This document shows positions 23,384 to 35,599 of a stretch of DNA of 64,000 nt, in pieces. A program made the position numbers and the translations under genes. The notes below the pieces were generated by a model. It saw nothing but the letters and a program-made list of their open reading frames with translations. It had not been told where the DNA came from and ran no database searches. The stretch is from Timema cristinae (Eukaryota > Arthropoda > Insecta > Phasmatodea > Timematidae). Location of the stretch: contig JBCFYV010000024.1 in assembly GCA_039000515.1 (NCBI GenBank), positions 44,346,019 through 44,410,018 on the forward strand, written 5' to 3'. How positions within the stretch are numbered: the first letter of the stretch is position 1; the number at the start of each line of letters is the position of its first letter.

Positions 23384-25634
23384 TTAGTCAAAACTGCGTA
23401 CCTTAGCCATATCATAAGATACTTCCAGAAATCGTTTTGATGGCTTAACCGTCAACTCAGAGCCGTGTTTTTTCCTATACTTGTGGATGTCTTTATGTTC
23501 CGTAGTGTCATTCATTAGGGACCGCGTGTCAATGGCAGTGTTGAAGTGTGGTAGAACGCGCATCGTGATTGTGCTTTTCTGAGTTTTGACCTGGTTTGTA
23601 TCAGATGTTTCCATTTTTGGCTCATTTGTTGGTGAAGGTAAGTCTTTATCGGTTCCTCCCACTTCTGGGACATTTTCTTCATAGGGCTGTCTTGTAGTTG
23701 CTTCATAGCTTAAATTAAGGTATCGATCTTGACCCTTTATGCCATCATCTTTGATTCTGTTGGCGATCTCGACGGTGTTTTTCCTACCAACAGAATTTAG
23801 GATTCTCGATTGTAATAAAGCCTGATGCTTAACTTTGATAGGCTTATTATCAAATATTCTCTGGACAACTCCAGCATGTTTGTGAACTTCCATACCGAGC
23901 ATTCTTGCCAAATCCTCAAATTTTACAAAATGCGTTTTATTTTGCTCTTTTGAACGACTTCGTCTTCTGAGGATTTTGATCTCTTTCTTTCAGATTCTTC
24001 ATCCACAAATTTGAGGTTGGACATAGGACTCAAGGTTCGTCTTACATGCATTGGAACTGCAGTTGATGAATCGTATGTCACAGGTAGTAGTTTTGAGGCT
24101 TTACTCCGGGATTTCTTTATTTTATATCTCTTCCCTGTGTTCATATCTTTTTGCCGTCTAGCCTCTGAGCTATACTCATGTTCCGGTTCCCTCTGTTCTT
24201 CGAGAGATGTGTCCCCAGAATTTAGAACGTAGGAATGGGAACTTTTCTCATGTTTTAATTTGTTCTCACTGGTACCTTGCATATTTTCCGCTTTTGAATC
24301 AAGCAAAATAAAAGTATCTTCATTTGATAAGTTTTTAGGTAGTTGATTGTGAGATAGATATGGTTCTACATTTGAACGATGATTTTTGCCGTGCGTAAAA
24401 TGCCTTACTAACTCCTTAGCTCTCCATTTGCTTTCAGGGTCACCTTGCATATTTGTCGCTATATAATCAAGCAGATTATAAGCGTCATCAGTTGACATGT
24501 TTTTAGGTTGTTGGGACGCTGAAGAAGATAACTCGCTGTTTGAACGAGAATTTTTACTGTGGGTAAACTGTTTAATCAACTCCCTGGCTCTCCATTTGTT
24601 CTCAGGACTATCTTTCATATTCTTAGCTATGAAATCGAGTATATTATATGCCTCGTCAGTTGACATATTTTTAGGGGACTGGGAGTTTGAAAAAATTAGC
24701 TCATCATTGGAACGAGAGTTTTTTCTATGTGTGAAATGTTTATCAACTCCCTGACTCTCCATTTGTTCTCAGGAGTATCTTTCATATTTTTGGCTATAAA
24801 ATCGAGTATATTATATGCCTCGTCATTTGACATATTTTTAGGTTGTTGTTGATCTAGAGAATGTGGCTCAGAATCGGTAAAGAAATGTTGATCATTTGTG
24901 TTCGGGTCTCTACCTTTCCAAGCAGATTTGGGCTTAGCGTCCAGATCGTAATCATAATCAACATTATTATTTTGAAATGGTTGTAGATAGTGTGATGAGA
25001 ACGGCTCGATAGTAGATACATCATAAGACATATCAAGAAATCTTCGTGATGGACTCAATAAAATACCCTTAGGCTCGTCCTTTTTTGCTTCAATTAGACG
25101 GTTGAATTTGCGTCCTGTTTCGAGATGATGATCTTCTTCTAGGTACGAGTATTGGGAGATACCTCTTATTTGACATCGTATTGGTGTTCTTCCTAAAGTC
25201 CTCCCTTGAACTACTTGAATCACTGTCCTCGGAAACCCCATTCTCAACCATATTTGGTATACTCTTTCGAGCATCACTTTCTGAACTAGTTTTTCTACTA
25301 GATTTTGTTTCTAAGCGTACTTGCGAACCCATTCTTTGTGTCAGTGTTTTCGAACTCAAATATTTTTCCCTAATTAAACGTTTCTCCACAGTATTTGTGT
25401 CTTCAGTGACCTCATCAAATGGCATTCCACGGAATGCCACTGGGCTGTCCTTATCCGGATAAGTTAATTTAGAATCATTTCCTGAAGATGTTCCGAGAGA
25501 GTCCCAAAGGTCTCTTGTTCCAACCACACTGCGTTTATTTCGGTGGAGAAAACTTTCTGGATTGTGTGTGCCAATCCGTCGAGCCCGATATACGCCACCT
25601 AGTTGGGGTGAGATTCCATTCTCGTCCATACCCC
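23384..25634 (-). CDS. Gene P1 main exon: large secreted repeat protein, broken by three frameshifts
   Basis: An acceptor (TTTGTTTCAG) at 25635 opens a phase-1 exon starting RGMDENGISPQ, and TAA at 23384 closes it with AATAAA directly behind. The reading frame changes three times: one +1 (or -2) change between about 25090 and 25277, one missing base near 24742, and one near 23949 in an A run. Allowing for these, the exon is 750 codons and the protein about 771 residues. Residue order: a basic RNKRSVVG segment, Ser/Asp/Glu-rich linkers, four 56-residue repeats (24842 down to about 24170), then Lys/Arg/Ser-rich linkers. FLxxSYD-like modules (RRFLDMSYD, KLLPVTYD, DRYLNLSYE, KRFLEVSYD) occur through it, the last ending at the C terminus. 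There are no membrane segments after the signal peptide and very few cysteines. The family is not recognised. P2 is a diverged paralogue. A recently broken pseudogene is possible, but assembly error is more likely because no substitution stop is seen. Confidence 0.68.
24171..24842 (-). repeat. Four-fold 168-bp coding tandem repeat in P1
   Basis: The codon series beginning PKN[ML]S recurs at 24842, 24675, 24507 and 24339 (minus strand). Spacings are 167, 168 and 168 bases; the 167 exposes the one-base deletion in copy 1. Each unit encodes 56 residues: an acidic start, a helical-looking stretch around ILDFIAKNM, the motif PENKWRARELI, then FTHSKNSRSN and a Ser/Gln-rich spacer. Copies 1-3 are close in sequence. 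Copy 4 is degenerate and has lost the KWR...FTH core. Its end at about 24171 is taken from the period. Confidence 0.8.
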
Positions 25635-26011
25635 CTGAAACAAACCGTTAATTTTCTGCACATCCCTCAAAATGAAGTATTTTGAACTGAATAATAATTT
25701 AAGGTATTAAAATGCCTGTAATATTGAATGTACATGACTAAACTTTCATGTTCAAAATTCTTTGTACTAACTGCAGCCTAAGGCCGAATCTCAAGCCAGC
25801 GGCTGTCTGTGCTATCAACGATAGATCATTGTTGGCCGTTAATTTTTTATACGTTTATTTCAGACTATGTCTTAAGCTATCAGTGAAGAATGACCTGAGC
25901 ATAGACCAATTCATGGATAACTCAGTGATAGATCATTAATGCTCTAAGCCAGGTTCAATTCCCATCTCCATGTGTCTTTTTTCATATCTATCTAGGGTAT
26001 ATATTTGTTTT

Positions 26012-26258
26012 TCCACCACGTCATTCTACCGGTTCAGGTTATACGCCTATGTAGTAATCACAGTATTGTATTAGGGATGAGTAAGGCTAAATTTAGTGAA
26101 AGTGTACCCTCATTTGCTTGGAGGGAGTGGAAAGCCCTTAGAAAAATTACCTTTATTACACCCTACCAGGATAAAAATCATGGTTTTCCTGTTATCGGAA
26201 TCCTAGTCTATGAGGATAGTGATGCCTTAGACCATGCGACTACCAAAGCGGGATATTT
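26012..26258 (-). mobile_element. SINE family 2, minus
   Basis: Tail complement CCACCACGTCATTCTACCGG, body, and head ending TTAGACCATGCGACTACC. Confidence 0.82.
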
Positions 26259-26391
26259 TCGTATCGCTAGAATCTTATTTTAATTGGGATATCTATTGTT
26301 TCTATCTTGCTATTGGTTAAATGATCTGGAGGGATGAAAATAAAATGATTTTATATATATTGTAATTTTGGTTGGATTTACACATTTTTTC

Positions 26392-26634
26392 CAGCACCGC
26401 GTCACTTTACCCGTTCGTGATATACACTTATGTACTAATTGCACACATGATTTAGAGGTTAGGAAGGTTATATTAATAGAACGTGTACCCACATTTGTGT
26501 GAAGGAATAGGGAAGAAATTTTTAGGAAAATCACCCTAAGTACACCCGACTGAGATTCAAGCATAAACGTCCCCATCATCGGCAGTATAGTTTACTGCGA
26601 GAGTAGCGCATTAGACCATGCGACTACCGAAGTG
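26392..26634 (-). mobile_element. SINE family 2, minus
   Basis: Tail complement CAGCACCGCGTCACTTTACC, body, and head ending TTAGACCATGCGACTACCG. It is the second of two adjacent minus copies. Confidence 0.83.
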
Positions 26635-26857
26635 AGTTACATATTTATTCTTTGATCCTTTAACCTACGGGTGTTGTTTACGACGAAAGAATTGGGTAGT
26701 TTTAAAGGTGATATAATATCATTAGGGATTCTCGATATGGACTACACAGTATTCATGTGTTTTAATTATTATAACCAGTTTTAATGATTTGAATTTAATT
26801 TATTTTTCAGGCTGTTGACGTCTTTGGTATATAAGTAAATTTTTATTGAATATGTTG

Positions 26858-27107
26858 CGCACCCGCTTTGGTATTCGGTAGTCTAACGTGTTACTCTTGT
26901 GTTGGAATGGACTGCCGAAGACGGGGAGATCGGGGTTCAATCCCGGTCGGGTGCACTTAGGGTGGTTTTTACTAAATGTTTTTCTACTTTTACTTTACGC
27001 AAAGTTGGGTGCATTTCCTATAAATTAAGCCTTCTTAATACCTAACCCATTTGTGTAGTTATTACATAGGCGTGTAAACCGAATGGGTAGTAAGACGCGG
27101 TGGTAAA
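26858..27107 (+). mobile_element. SINE family 2
   Basis: The head is ACCCGCTTTGGTATTCGGTA, the B box GGGTTCAATCCC, and the tail GAATGGGTAGTAAGACGCGG. Confidence 0.82.
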
Positions 27108-27184
27108 GATAATATATATATTTATTAAGGGGGGATAGAATAGAACGCGAGCTAAGGTGTTTATGTCAAAAAAATATTTTTGGC

Positions 27185-27472
27185 CAGCTTTGTGCCCATT
27201 CCTGCCTACAAATCCTGGGTTTGCTACCCAGTTCTGCCATTTTATGTGAAACGGTGGTTCTGTAACGGGATCATCTCAAACTCGCTACTACAGTTGAGAA
27301 GCTACTTGAATGAAAAATTAGTAGCTTACTCTAGGAAATTGATATTAACGACCGGAGGTTTCGTTGTGCTTACCAGACGATACCCTCTATCAGCAGAAGT
27401 TTGCACCATCTTCGCCAACATATAGAAACCGCTTGGTCGGTATGGTTCGATTCCAGGCTGATGCCATGACAA
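27185..27472 (+). mobile_element. SINE family 3
   Basis: It holds CTACTTGAATGAAAAATTAG, CGGAGGTTTCGTTGTGCTTA and CGCTTGGTCGGTATGGTTCG in the same order as the better copy at 59903. Confidence 0.72.
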
Positions 27473-28021
27473 TTTCCGTGGATACATTTAGTTTAATTTT
27501 CAAAATATCTTAGTCTCAAAATTTTTTTTTTGATATCTCGAATCGATATTACCTATTTTGACCATGACTCTTTTTATTTTAATTCAAAGTATCTATTATC
27601 ATATGTGATTATGCTCATTAAAAATATTCATGAACTGTTGATATCACTCACTATGTGTAAGAAATTAAAATTAAATTATATATACAAGCAATATTTTTTT
27701 AAATTTGGCCAAAATGTTTTTGTGACAAGTACTTCAATATTTACTCTAACTTGTTTCCTTTGTATCCCGCCTTTAGGTTTCTAAGCTCAAAAAACAATTT
27801 ATTTAAATGGAAAATAAAATAGTTAACTACAATATTTCGTGTAGTTAATTCATACAGTCATACTAATCATCTTCTAAATGATCATGATTTCAAAAAATAT
27901 CAAACAATATTATTATACCAGTTACTGTCTAGGACGAACTTTATAAAGAAGGTATTTAAAAATATTATTATCAAGAAATACTAATTATAACAAAAATAGT
28001 TCCATTTCATTATTTATCTTT

Positions 28022-28250
28022 CTTAGTACCCGTGCTAACTATACGCGTATGTACTAACTACATTTATGTTTTAGGGAGTAGGAAGGTTACATTTAGAGGA
28101 AGTGTATCCTCATTTGCATGAATGTAGAGTAGATACCCATTTAGGAAAAAACGCTCTTAGTACAACTAACCGGGATCAAACCCCGATTTCTCCGTCTTTG
28201 GCGGTCTAGTCTATTGGGAGTGTCTTGGAAAATGTCTCCACCAAAGCGGG
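28022..28250 (-). mobile_element. SINE family 2, minus, within the P1 mini-exon to main-exon intron
   Basis: Tail, body and B box complement are clear; the head is diverged. It ends only about 40 bases before the P1 mini-exon. Confidence 0.78.
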
Positions 28251-28291
28251 GAATATTAACTACTACACATGTTTATTACTGATATACTTAC

Positions 28292-28319
28292 TATTTTCAT
28301 CAAAAATTCCGGCAACGAG
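28292..28319 (-). CDS. Gene P1 exon 2: 28-nt mini-exon
   Basis: The acceptor CTTATATTTCAG and donor GTAAGTATAT enclose 28 nt reading LVAGIFDEN plus one base in phase 0, so it ends in phase 1. The exon supplies the end of the signal peptide and the first acidic mature residues. Its 3' boundary (AAATA before GTAAGTA) resembles that of the P2 mini-exon (TAAATA before GTAAGTA). Confidence 0.66.
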
Positions 28320-29735
28320 CTGAAATATAAGAAATGTTTATTTTAACTTGGTATGTATATCGAGTAAAAACATGTGTGATAATGCCAAGCAAATATATAA
28401 GCAATATTTTAGTATTTAAAATTGTCAAATCAATGTTTTAAAAATTAATATAATTTGATAGTATGAATTTTAATAATATCCTAATATCCTATTGCATTTG
28501 TTAAGATCAGGTTAGTCAAATATTTTTACAAAATTTCAGGTAACAAGGGTCAATTTATTGAATTTGTTAATGATACTAAATTTATTTAATTTATTCCTAA
28601 CCAGAGTTTCGTAAGAATATTTTTTTTACTTGGACCTAGTTTGTCTATTTGATATTGATTGCTATTAGGAAATATATTAAAACATAATAATAATATTGAT
28701 TTTGATTTAAATGTTATTTATTATTTTTTAAATTACCAAAACTGTAACCTGTTGGCTCAAGTTTTCATCACCCAAAGAATACAATACTTCACAACTGATA
28801 ATGTTCAAGTGATAGATATTATGTATTTCGATAGTTAAGTTAAAATGGTAAACAAGTTTTATTTATCAGAATAATTTCACACCATCTGGCAGGAATAGAT
28901 TAGGAAGCAGGAATCAAATTATCTTATTTTTTAATGATGCCATTTGGTGTAGTATCCGATTAAATTATAAAATAAGATTAAATTGATGTTTCTTAAACAT
29001 AATTGTAATTTAGTCCCTTTTCCAGACTTTCACTGGATAAAGAAATGTTTATTTTGATAAGGGTAATTTAATATTATATTATACTATTATAAATACAAAT
29101 ATGTCCTAAGCAATGCTTTTTAAAATACACCGGAGAGTAAAAAAAATAGGGACCCCCCCCCCCACTAAAATATTTTAACTTTTCGTTTAAAGATTTTTGT
29201 TCGAGATCGGTTAATTTGTTAAAATGTTGAGAACAACTATCACAAACAGATTAGTTGTGACCTTATAATATTAGGACCTATCACATGACTATCCACAAGC
29301 ATTGACACTTTACTGTTATTATTTAAAACACTAAACTCAATAAATGGTGACTTAGTGATTAACTGGCATAGCTTAAAATATATATTTTGTTCCAAGAAGC
29401 GTAATAGAAAAAGGTATTCTTTCAAGTTAACTGTAATATTTCTAGTATATATATGCATTGTTACGCCACTGATTTAATGAATAATAAATTAATTAATAAT
29501 AAAAATCAAAGAGGGGGGCTAAGGAAATTAACAATAGGTGATTCAGTTAAAAAGTTCAAATTCCCAAAATCTAGAAAATTCTCAATGATAAGAATGTTTG
29601 TTATTTAAAAAAATATATGAAAAACACTTATAGTTAACGAAATGTATTTCGTTAATATTAATCGATGAATTTGGTATGAGCATATAATTCATTGTGAAAT
29701 AAAAAATAATTTAAAAAATTGTTAATAATAATTAC

Positions 29736-29771
29736 CTGGATAACTAAACATCCACAAAATACTATCTTCAT
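29736..29771 (-). CDS. Gene P1 exon 1: signal-peptide exon
   Basis: ATG at 29771 (minus) starts MKIVFCGCLVIQ, 12 codons ending CAG then GTAATT in phase 0. Together with the next exon (LVAGIFDEN) it forms a canonical signal peptide: lysine at residue 2, a hydrophobic core, and a small-residue LVAG before the charged mature start. Cleavage after LVAG is an inference. The organisation equals that of P0 and gene A. Confidence 0.68.
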
Positions 29772-30690
29772 TATAGAGAATAATTTAATCATTCAAATAA
29801 TATAACACGTTTTTTTTCAAAAGGAATCTGGTTAAAATTTAAAATACCGCATATTAAAATGTATGTTCCTTAAACTGAAATTCAGTGAGTTCTGTTTGAT
29901 GGAGACATTGTGAAATGAGAAATAGTAATAATAGTTTTTAATAGGTTAGTATCATGTTTACAATTAGGTTGGCGCAAGCGTCTTACTCTAATATTAAATA
30001 GGTTTATGTTAGAAAACACTTAACTTTATGCAATTTATGTGCTGATATCATTTTATTTTTGATTTGGCAACACGTATAAAATATTAACGAGTTCATAACT
30101 ATTTAAAGTAACACAAGGAAACACTTAAAACTCTATTGGAGTTTTTATAAGGCATATTGCGTTTGTTAATTATTACGTGTTTTTTTTTTGTGTGTGGAGA
30201 GATTATTATAGTAAACACAAGCTCAAATTTTCTTAAATATATTTTTATAGTTCAAAATAAATAAAAAATGGTGAATTCATTAGTTTTAGCATCTTACGCC
30301 CACTATAATTTTTTCCCATTTTCCCGTCGTGTTGTTTTTGACTTTATAACTTGACGGAAAGCGATTTCAAACAGTTGTAATTTGTACAGTACATTATTAT
30401 ATTCTTTAATAATTTATACTAACCGGGTATAACATAATTATTCATTACATATTTTCTACACTTCACACTACTTAACTGGGTTTGCAAACAATATTTTCTA
30501 CATACATATATAATGAAAGGCTATTTTGGTATTAATTTTAATTGTAATAAACAAACACAAATTGTCAGATTTGTGTAAACATATCATACACTATTATTCA
30601 AGTGTTAAATCCAAAATAGGTGGTAAAATTTATGGCAACACACTACAAAATGTAAATGTATCAATTAAAGCAATTTTAATAAATTCAAAC

Positions 30691-30990
30691 CTCAGTGGTC
30701 TTGGGGTAAGGTGCTCACCTCAGGTCTCGATGTTGGGTTCAAAGCTTGACGGAATTTTCTTTAGTGATAAAAATCCGTAGCACAACTTGCTTCGGATGGA
30801 AAAATAAGCCGTCGGCCCCATGACAATTGTGGCGTGTGTAAAAAAAAAACTGGAATTTATGTGAAAATAGCTTTTCTAGCAAAATTGTAGGTCCTTTCGC
30901 TCTACTCATAGAAATTCTCATGTGTTGATATAATTAGTCAGTTCAAAAAAAGTTTACGTTTGTACATCAAAATATAAATAAATATTTGAA
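30691..30990 (+). mobile_element. SINE family 4, full
   Basis: Same head (CCTCAGTGGTCTTGGGGTAA) and the CATAGAAATTCTCATGTGTT block. Confidence 0.78.
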
Positions 30991-31475
30991 CATAATGATT
31001 AAAGCAAACATTTAACGTTTATGTTAGGGAAGCTATTTCGAACTTATGCTCATTAATTAGGAATTAATCTAAATATAAGTTTACAGCATATTTTCTATAT
31101 TTTGGTTTATTTAATTGTTCTAATGTGTTAACGTAGTGATTTTTATACATTCAGATTGTTTGATTAAAATGTAAACATGTTTTATTTAAGGTACTTACAT
31201 TTTTATTTTATAAGGCTTGTTATTACTGTCAACAATCTTTCTATCTTTAATTAATTTAAATATGTGGAAAATATTCAAGTTATTGAGAATATACATATAG
31301 TAATAATTTTTTTCTTCAAACTAATTAAAATATACATAATTTAAAAACATATACATATAGGCTATGTTTTTAATTCCCTTTCTAAGATAAAATTTGTAAT
31401 AGCATTTAAATAAATTACCCCAAATTGGTTAAATATAAACATGTGATTATTCATAAATGAATAATCATACTATTT

Positions 31476-31640
31476 GCATCGGTGGCCGCGTGGTCTAACG
31501 CGTCACCATCGCCTTAATTCGATTGAATGGTCGGTGACAGCGAGAATGTAATTCAAATATCAATTGGGTGTACTGAACGTAGGTTTTCAGCTCTCTCTCT
31601 CTCTCTCCTCTCCATACAAATATTCTAAATAATACCTTCT
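31476..31640 (+). mobile_element. SINE family 2, 3'-truncated and diverged
   Basis: The head (GGTGGCCGCGTGGTCTAACG) and part of the body are present. A CT repeat replaces the usual body pyrimidine run, and the tail is missing. Confidence 0.7.
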
Positions 31641-31937
31641 AAATCTCAACCCCTATATTGTAAATATTCAGATAGTCGGAATGGTTAGCAATACGAGTGG
31701 TGAATAAAAAACTATTGCTCTCCTAAAAGTACAGTCGATATTTTACTGGAAATTAGGTCAGCCTGCATTAGATAAAATCTCCATTATCTCAGGTAATTCC
31801 AATATCATGATAAATATAATTAAAAAAAAATGTAACCTTAAGTTTCACGTTTTTGTCAAATTTTTTTTTATAAAACTATTTGTTAGAGAAAAGTTTTATA
31901 TCTGTAAATAAATATATTTTTCTTATTAAAAAACTCC

Positions 31938-32140
31938 CATGGTTAGCCCGCAAACGAGTGATATCCGACAGAGCGGCCGTCGCCGTTAACGATGATAGTG
32001 CAACATTACGGATAGAGGGTGTCATGTGGTCAGCACAACGAAACCTTTGCCATTGATCTCAGTTTTTTATACTGGAGCTGCTACTTATTTATTCAAATAG
32101 TGCAGCACTTATCCTCATGAGGCTGAGTTGTATAGTAGAT
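31938..32140 (-). mobile_element. SINE family 3, partial
   Basis: Complement of the 3' two thirds; the tRNA-like head is absent. Confidence 0.72.
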
Positions 32141-32774
32141 TATTTTATATTTTTTATTGTTTTATTGTTAGAATCTAAATAATTGGATTTTTTATTCAAA
32201 TCCCTTACATATTTTTAGTAACTCAGTGTTCAAATTGTATTTATATAGACTCGTGTTAATGTTTAAAGATATTTTTTTAAATACGAATGTTCAGAAAGGT
32301 ATTTCTAAATTACTTATTTATAACTCTATATAATATTACCATTTGTTAATTTTGGGCTTTGACTCATGGATTTTAAACATATTTTTGGATTTATGAGATA
32401 TTTGTATCGTTTTGGTAAATTGCGTTATAATATTCTATTAATAAAACTAGTGACAATTTTGTAAAATTGTTTTAATTGTTTCTAATACAACATTGCAATA
32501 TTATATTGACAACATTTTATAAAAGATATGGTTTATAAATACACACAGCGTCTCGTAATAAATTAGAACTGATTAGCACTAAATTAAAATTAAATATGTT
32601 ATTAATTCTCAAATATATCTTAATATAACCTCTATATCGATATAAAATAAAATGATAGATATGTAAAATTGATGAAATCTTTTTTGAGTCATTAGATCTA
32701 CAAAAATGATCTATTTACAAGAAAATAATAATAATTACTCTCTCCACACTATTAAAAATAACCCAGTATCATAA

Positions 32775-33064
32775 ACCGCATTCAAACCCCGCCGATCAAG
32801 TGGTGGCCATCTACTGACAAAGATAGTGCCAACTTCTGTAGGTGTGTCATGTGGTCAACACAACGAAACCTCCAGCTGTTAATCTCAGTTTTCTTTACCG
32901 GATACACTACTTTTCACTCACATAGCTCTTTATATTTGGTCCCTCACCGGGTTGAGTTGTCCCCGGTCCAGACCCACTGCTTCACAGTCAATCTGGAAGC
33001 ACTGGGATCGAACCCGGGGCCTCTAAATATGTAGCCAGGAAAACTGACCACACAGCCGGTCCCA
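32775..33064 (-). mobile_element. SINE family 3, nearly complete
   Basis: On the minus strand the head reads GGCTGTGTGGTCAGTTTTCC with B box GGTTCGATCCCAG, then the body. Confidence 0.78.
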
Positions 33065-33069
33065 CATTA

Positions 33070-34060
33070 TTAATCATAAGGTAAATAAATAATGTATATG
33101 TAATTTTGAATTTTCACATTTTCTATTTGCTATTATTGGAAGAGAGTCAAACAATTATATCGTAGTACAAATAATACATTGTATATTATACACTATACAA
33201 CTATATCTATATCTGATCCTCTCAGAAGTCTAAATGATAATCTCTATAAAACATAAGTTGGAGAAAATGAACGACTTTCATGATCTGAGTATATTGATGA
33301 CATCCAGGAGACATACACATAGTGCTGTCACCTAGTGCAAGATGACAAGTTATAGATTTGGTCAGTTGGATTTACGAAAGGTTGTTATTAACCACGTACT
33401 CGGATACTAAATTAGAAATTTTTTCAAAAAGAGTTGATCAATTTGGTTTCTAAGAGTCTCCATCTGTGGGTCAGGAAATCTTTATTCTAATTGCTAATTC
33501 GATTTAAATGTAGGTGAAACTACATTTAAATAATGTCCTCAAACAATCACTTAATTAAATGTAACTAGATGAATGCAAACTAAAATAACAAATATATTAT
33601 ATTAAGTGCCATCTTATTTCACATCATGCCTTCTTTTTCATACTTAAAACTTTTACAATGCAATATCTAACTTTAAGTCTTTATTGATGGTTTTTCAAGT
33701 TGGCTGGTGCTAGGATTATATGTCTGAGTATTATATACATTCTATATTTGGATGTTTTTGTCCTTGTATTTTCTTAAATATCATACATACTGATCTCTTA
33801 TGAAGATATTTTAACCTCTTAATATCCTGGTTAAAATCTTAATACATTGCTGATATATTGTGGATTTTATCTATTTTGATTATTTTTGGCGTCCTTGATA
33901 TATTTTTATCATTTCAAATGTAGCCTTTTTCCGTAAATTTTATAATTTTAAAATAAAACCTCACGTTTCGTCGTATTGTCGAAAATTAAATCATTGACAT
34001 TCTCCCTCGATTTGTCATTGACAAATATTCTTTGCCAAACTGAAGATCGACGAGTGTTCA
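33070..34060. other. Region 3' of P2
   Basis: AT-rich. AATAAA on the minus strand at about 33678-33683 is a candidate P2 polyadenylation signal, roughly 380 bases after the stop. Confidence 0.4.
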
Positions 34061-34063
34061 AAT

Positions 34064-35599
34064 TCAAACTTTTCTTTTCTTGTATTTTTTTGGAGACTTC
34101 GGATTTAGGAAGGGACTTAACTTTGTATTTAGACCCAATATTTGAGCGATAAAATTATAGGGCATATATTGGATGTTCTCGATCGATGAATCTGCCTTTG
34201 GAAGTTCGGCATTATTGTTAGGTTCTGTTGAATGCCATTCGTTAGGATTATGCGATAAATTAATAGAATGGAAGTTATGTTTTTCATTATTTAAAAGATG
34301 TTCAGTGGTATAATCTAGAAGGACCGGTAGAAACCGAGAAGATTTTCCAAGTGATGGCTGTGACCTAGATTTTTTCTTCCCTGATCCATAATCCGGATAT
34401 TCAATCTTTGGTTTCTGGTCTTCAGATGAATATTTGGATTCTGTATAATTTTCGTTTTGGGTAGCTCTAAAATAGTTTTTACTGTTTTCAAGAAGTTTCT
34501 TTCCTCTAAATTTTGGATAATCGCTCAATGGAATCTGTATTTCCTTGTTTTTTGGAATGTATTTTTGTACGCTTAGTTTTGGATGGTCAAAAGGCGCTTT
34601 TGTAGCCATAATGTACCTGCCAGGAACGTGTGTCTTATAGAGCACCATATCAGAGTTTAATTTCAAATATTCTTTTGGATTTTCTTCAGGTAACCCTCCA
34701 AGTGATAATATTTTTTTCATATAATTACTATTCATCTCTTTTTTAAATACCCTTAAGTTCTCAGGTGAGTCTTTGCCGTAAAGGTTATTACGTAAATTTT
34801 ACCGTTTTGCTTCCATTTCCTTTTGAGCAACGTATTTAAGTTTGGCCTCGACATTTTAAGTATCTTCGGATCAAAAGGTTCAATATTTGTAAGTTTGTAA
34901 GAGAGTTTTAAATACCCTAAAGGACGTTGAAAAGTATCATCTTCATCAACTTCTTCTTCATCGCCATCGTACTGTAACGGTTCTCCGTAGGAATAATATT
35001 CTTCTGAATCACTTGGAAAATGTGAACGCAGACTTAACCGTCGGCGTGGGCTGTTTATGTGGCCACGTCTGAACAGAGGTCTTTTCATCACTTTAAACAT
35101 TCTAGAAGACACATTTGCTGAGGCGCTCGCACCTTTGACAAACGTAGGTAAAGTTTGGTTTCGAAGAGGGGAGAAAGTTAAATTGCTGATCATCAACCCC
35201 TGCATATCTTTATGTCTGTTACTGTTAATAAATTCTTCTGATTGGTACTGTTCGCGCCCAATGTTTGATCCTCCGGGGAGGCCCCGAATGAGATCAAAGG
35301 TCCTTCAGCGATTGTTTTAGAGACTTCATCTTCAGGTGACGATGAGCTATCGTTGTTTCCTAAGAATCTGACTGAAGCGGGCGAGAAATTGTAATTGAAT
35401 TCCAGTTTCGATTTTCTCGGATCCTCGTTTGTGCCTTTGGGATCTCGTCTTCTGTCAATCGAAGTGTTTTTGGTTGTCATTGAGAGTAGATTTTCTGACA
35501 TTCTTGCAACGGTCAAATTATCTAGTTGATTGCTGGATCCAACCAGAATTCTTTGGGGGTGAGTAAAATCATTCTCTTGGACAGGATGTTCAAGCCACG
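34064..35599 (-). CDS. Gene P2 main exon: secreted P1-like protein, broken by two frameshifts
   Basis: The phase-1 acceptor (GTGCTCATTTTAG) at 35600 continues as T-WLEHPVQENDFTHPQ, and a TGA at 34064 ends the exon after a basic tail (KKYKKRKV). Two single-base deletions break the frame: near 35287 (a C lost before a G run) and near 34797 (a T lost from a T run). Correcting both gives 512 codons including the stop and a protein of about 538 residues. Shared with P1: a start region with THP/THNP, the run AFRGMP versus SFRGLP, a single KDSPEN motif, and the modules GYLKLSYKLTNIEPF and SRFLPVLLDY. Also seen are an acidic stretch (DGDEEEVDEDD) and Arg-rich patches. The function is unknown. No membrane segment follows the signal exon. 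The paralogy with P1 is clear from exon phases and these blocks. Confidence 0.65.

Noticed and set aside
25150..25190. Proctolin (RYLPT) precursor, from KRYLPI in P1
   Set aside because: The residues are RYLPI inside a long protein, near a frameshift. Proctolin precursors place RYLPT just after the signal peptide.
25090..25277. Short intron explaining the first P1 frame change
   Set aside because: The only GT...AG pair near the switch is 24 nt, which is too short and a multiple of three, so it would not change frame.
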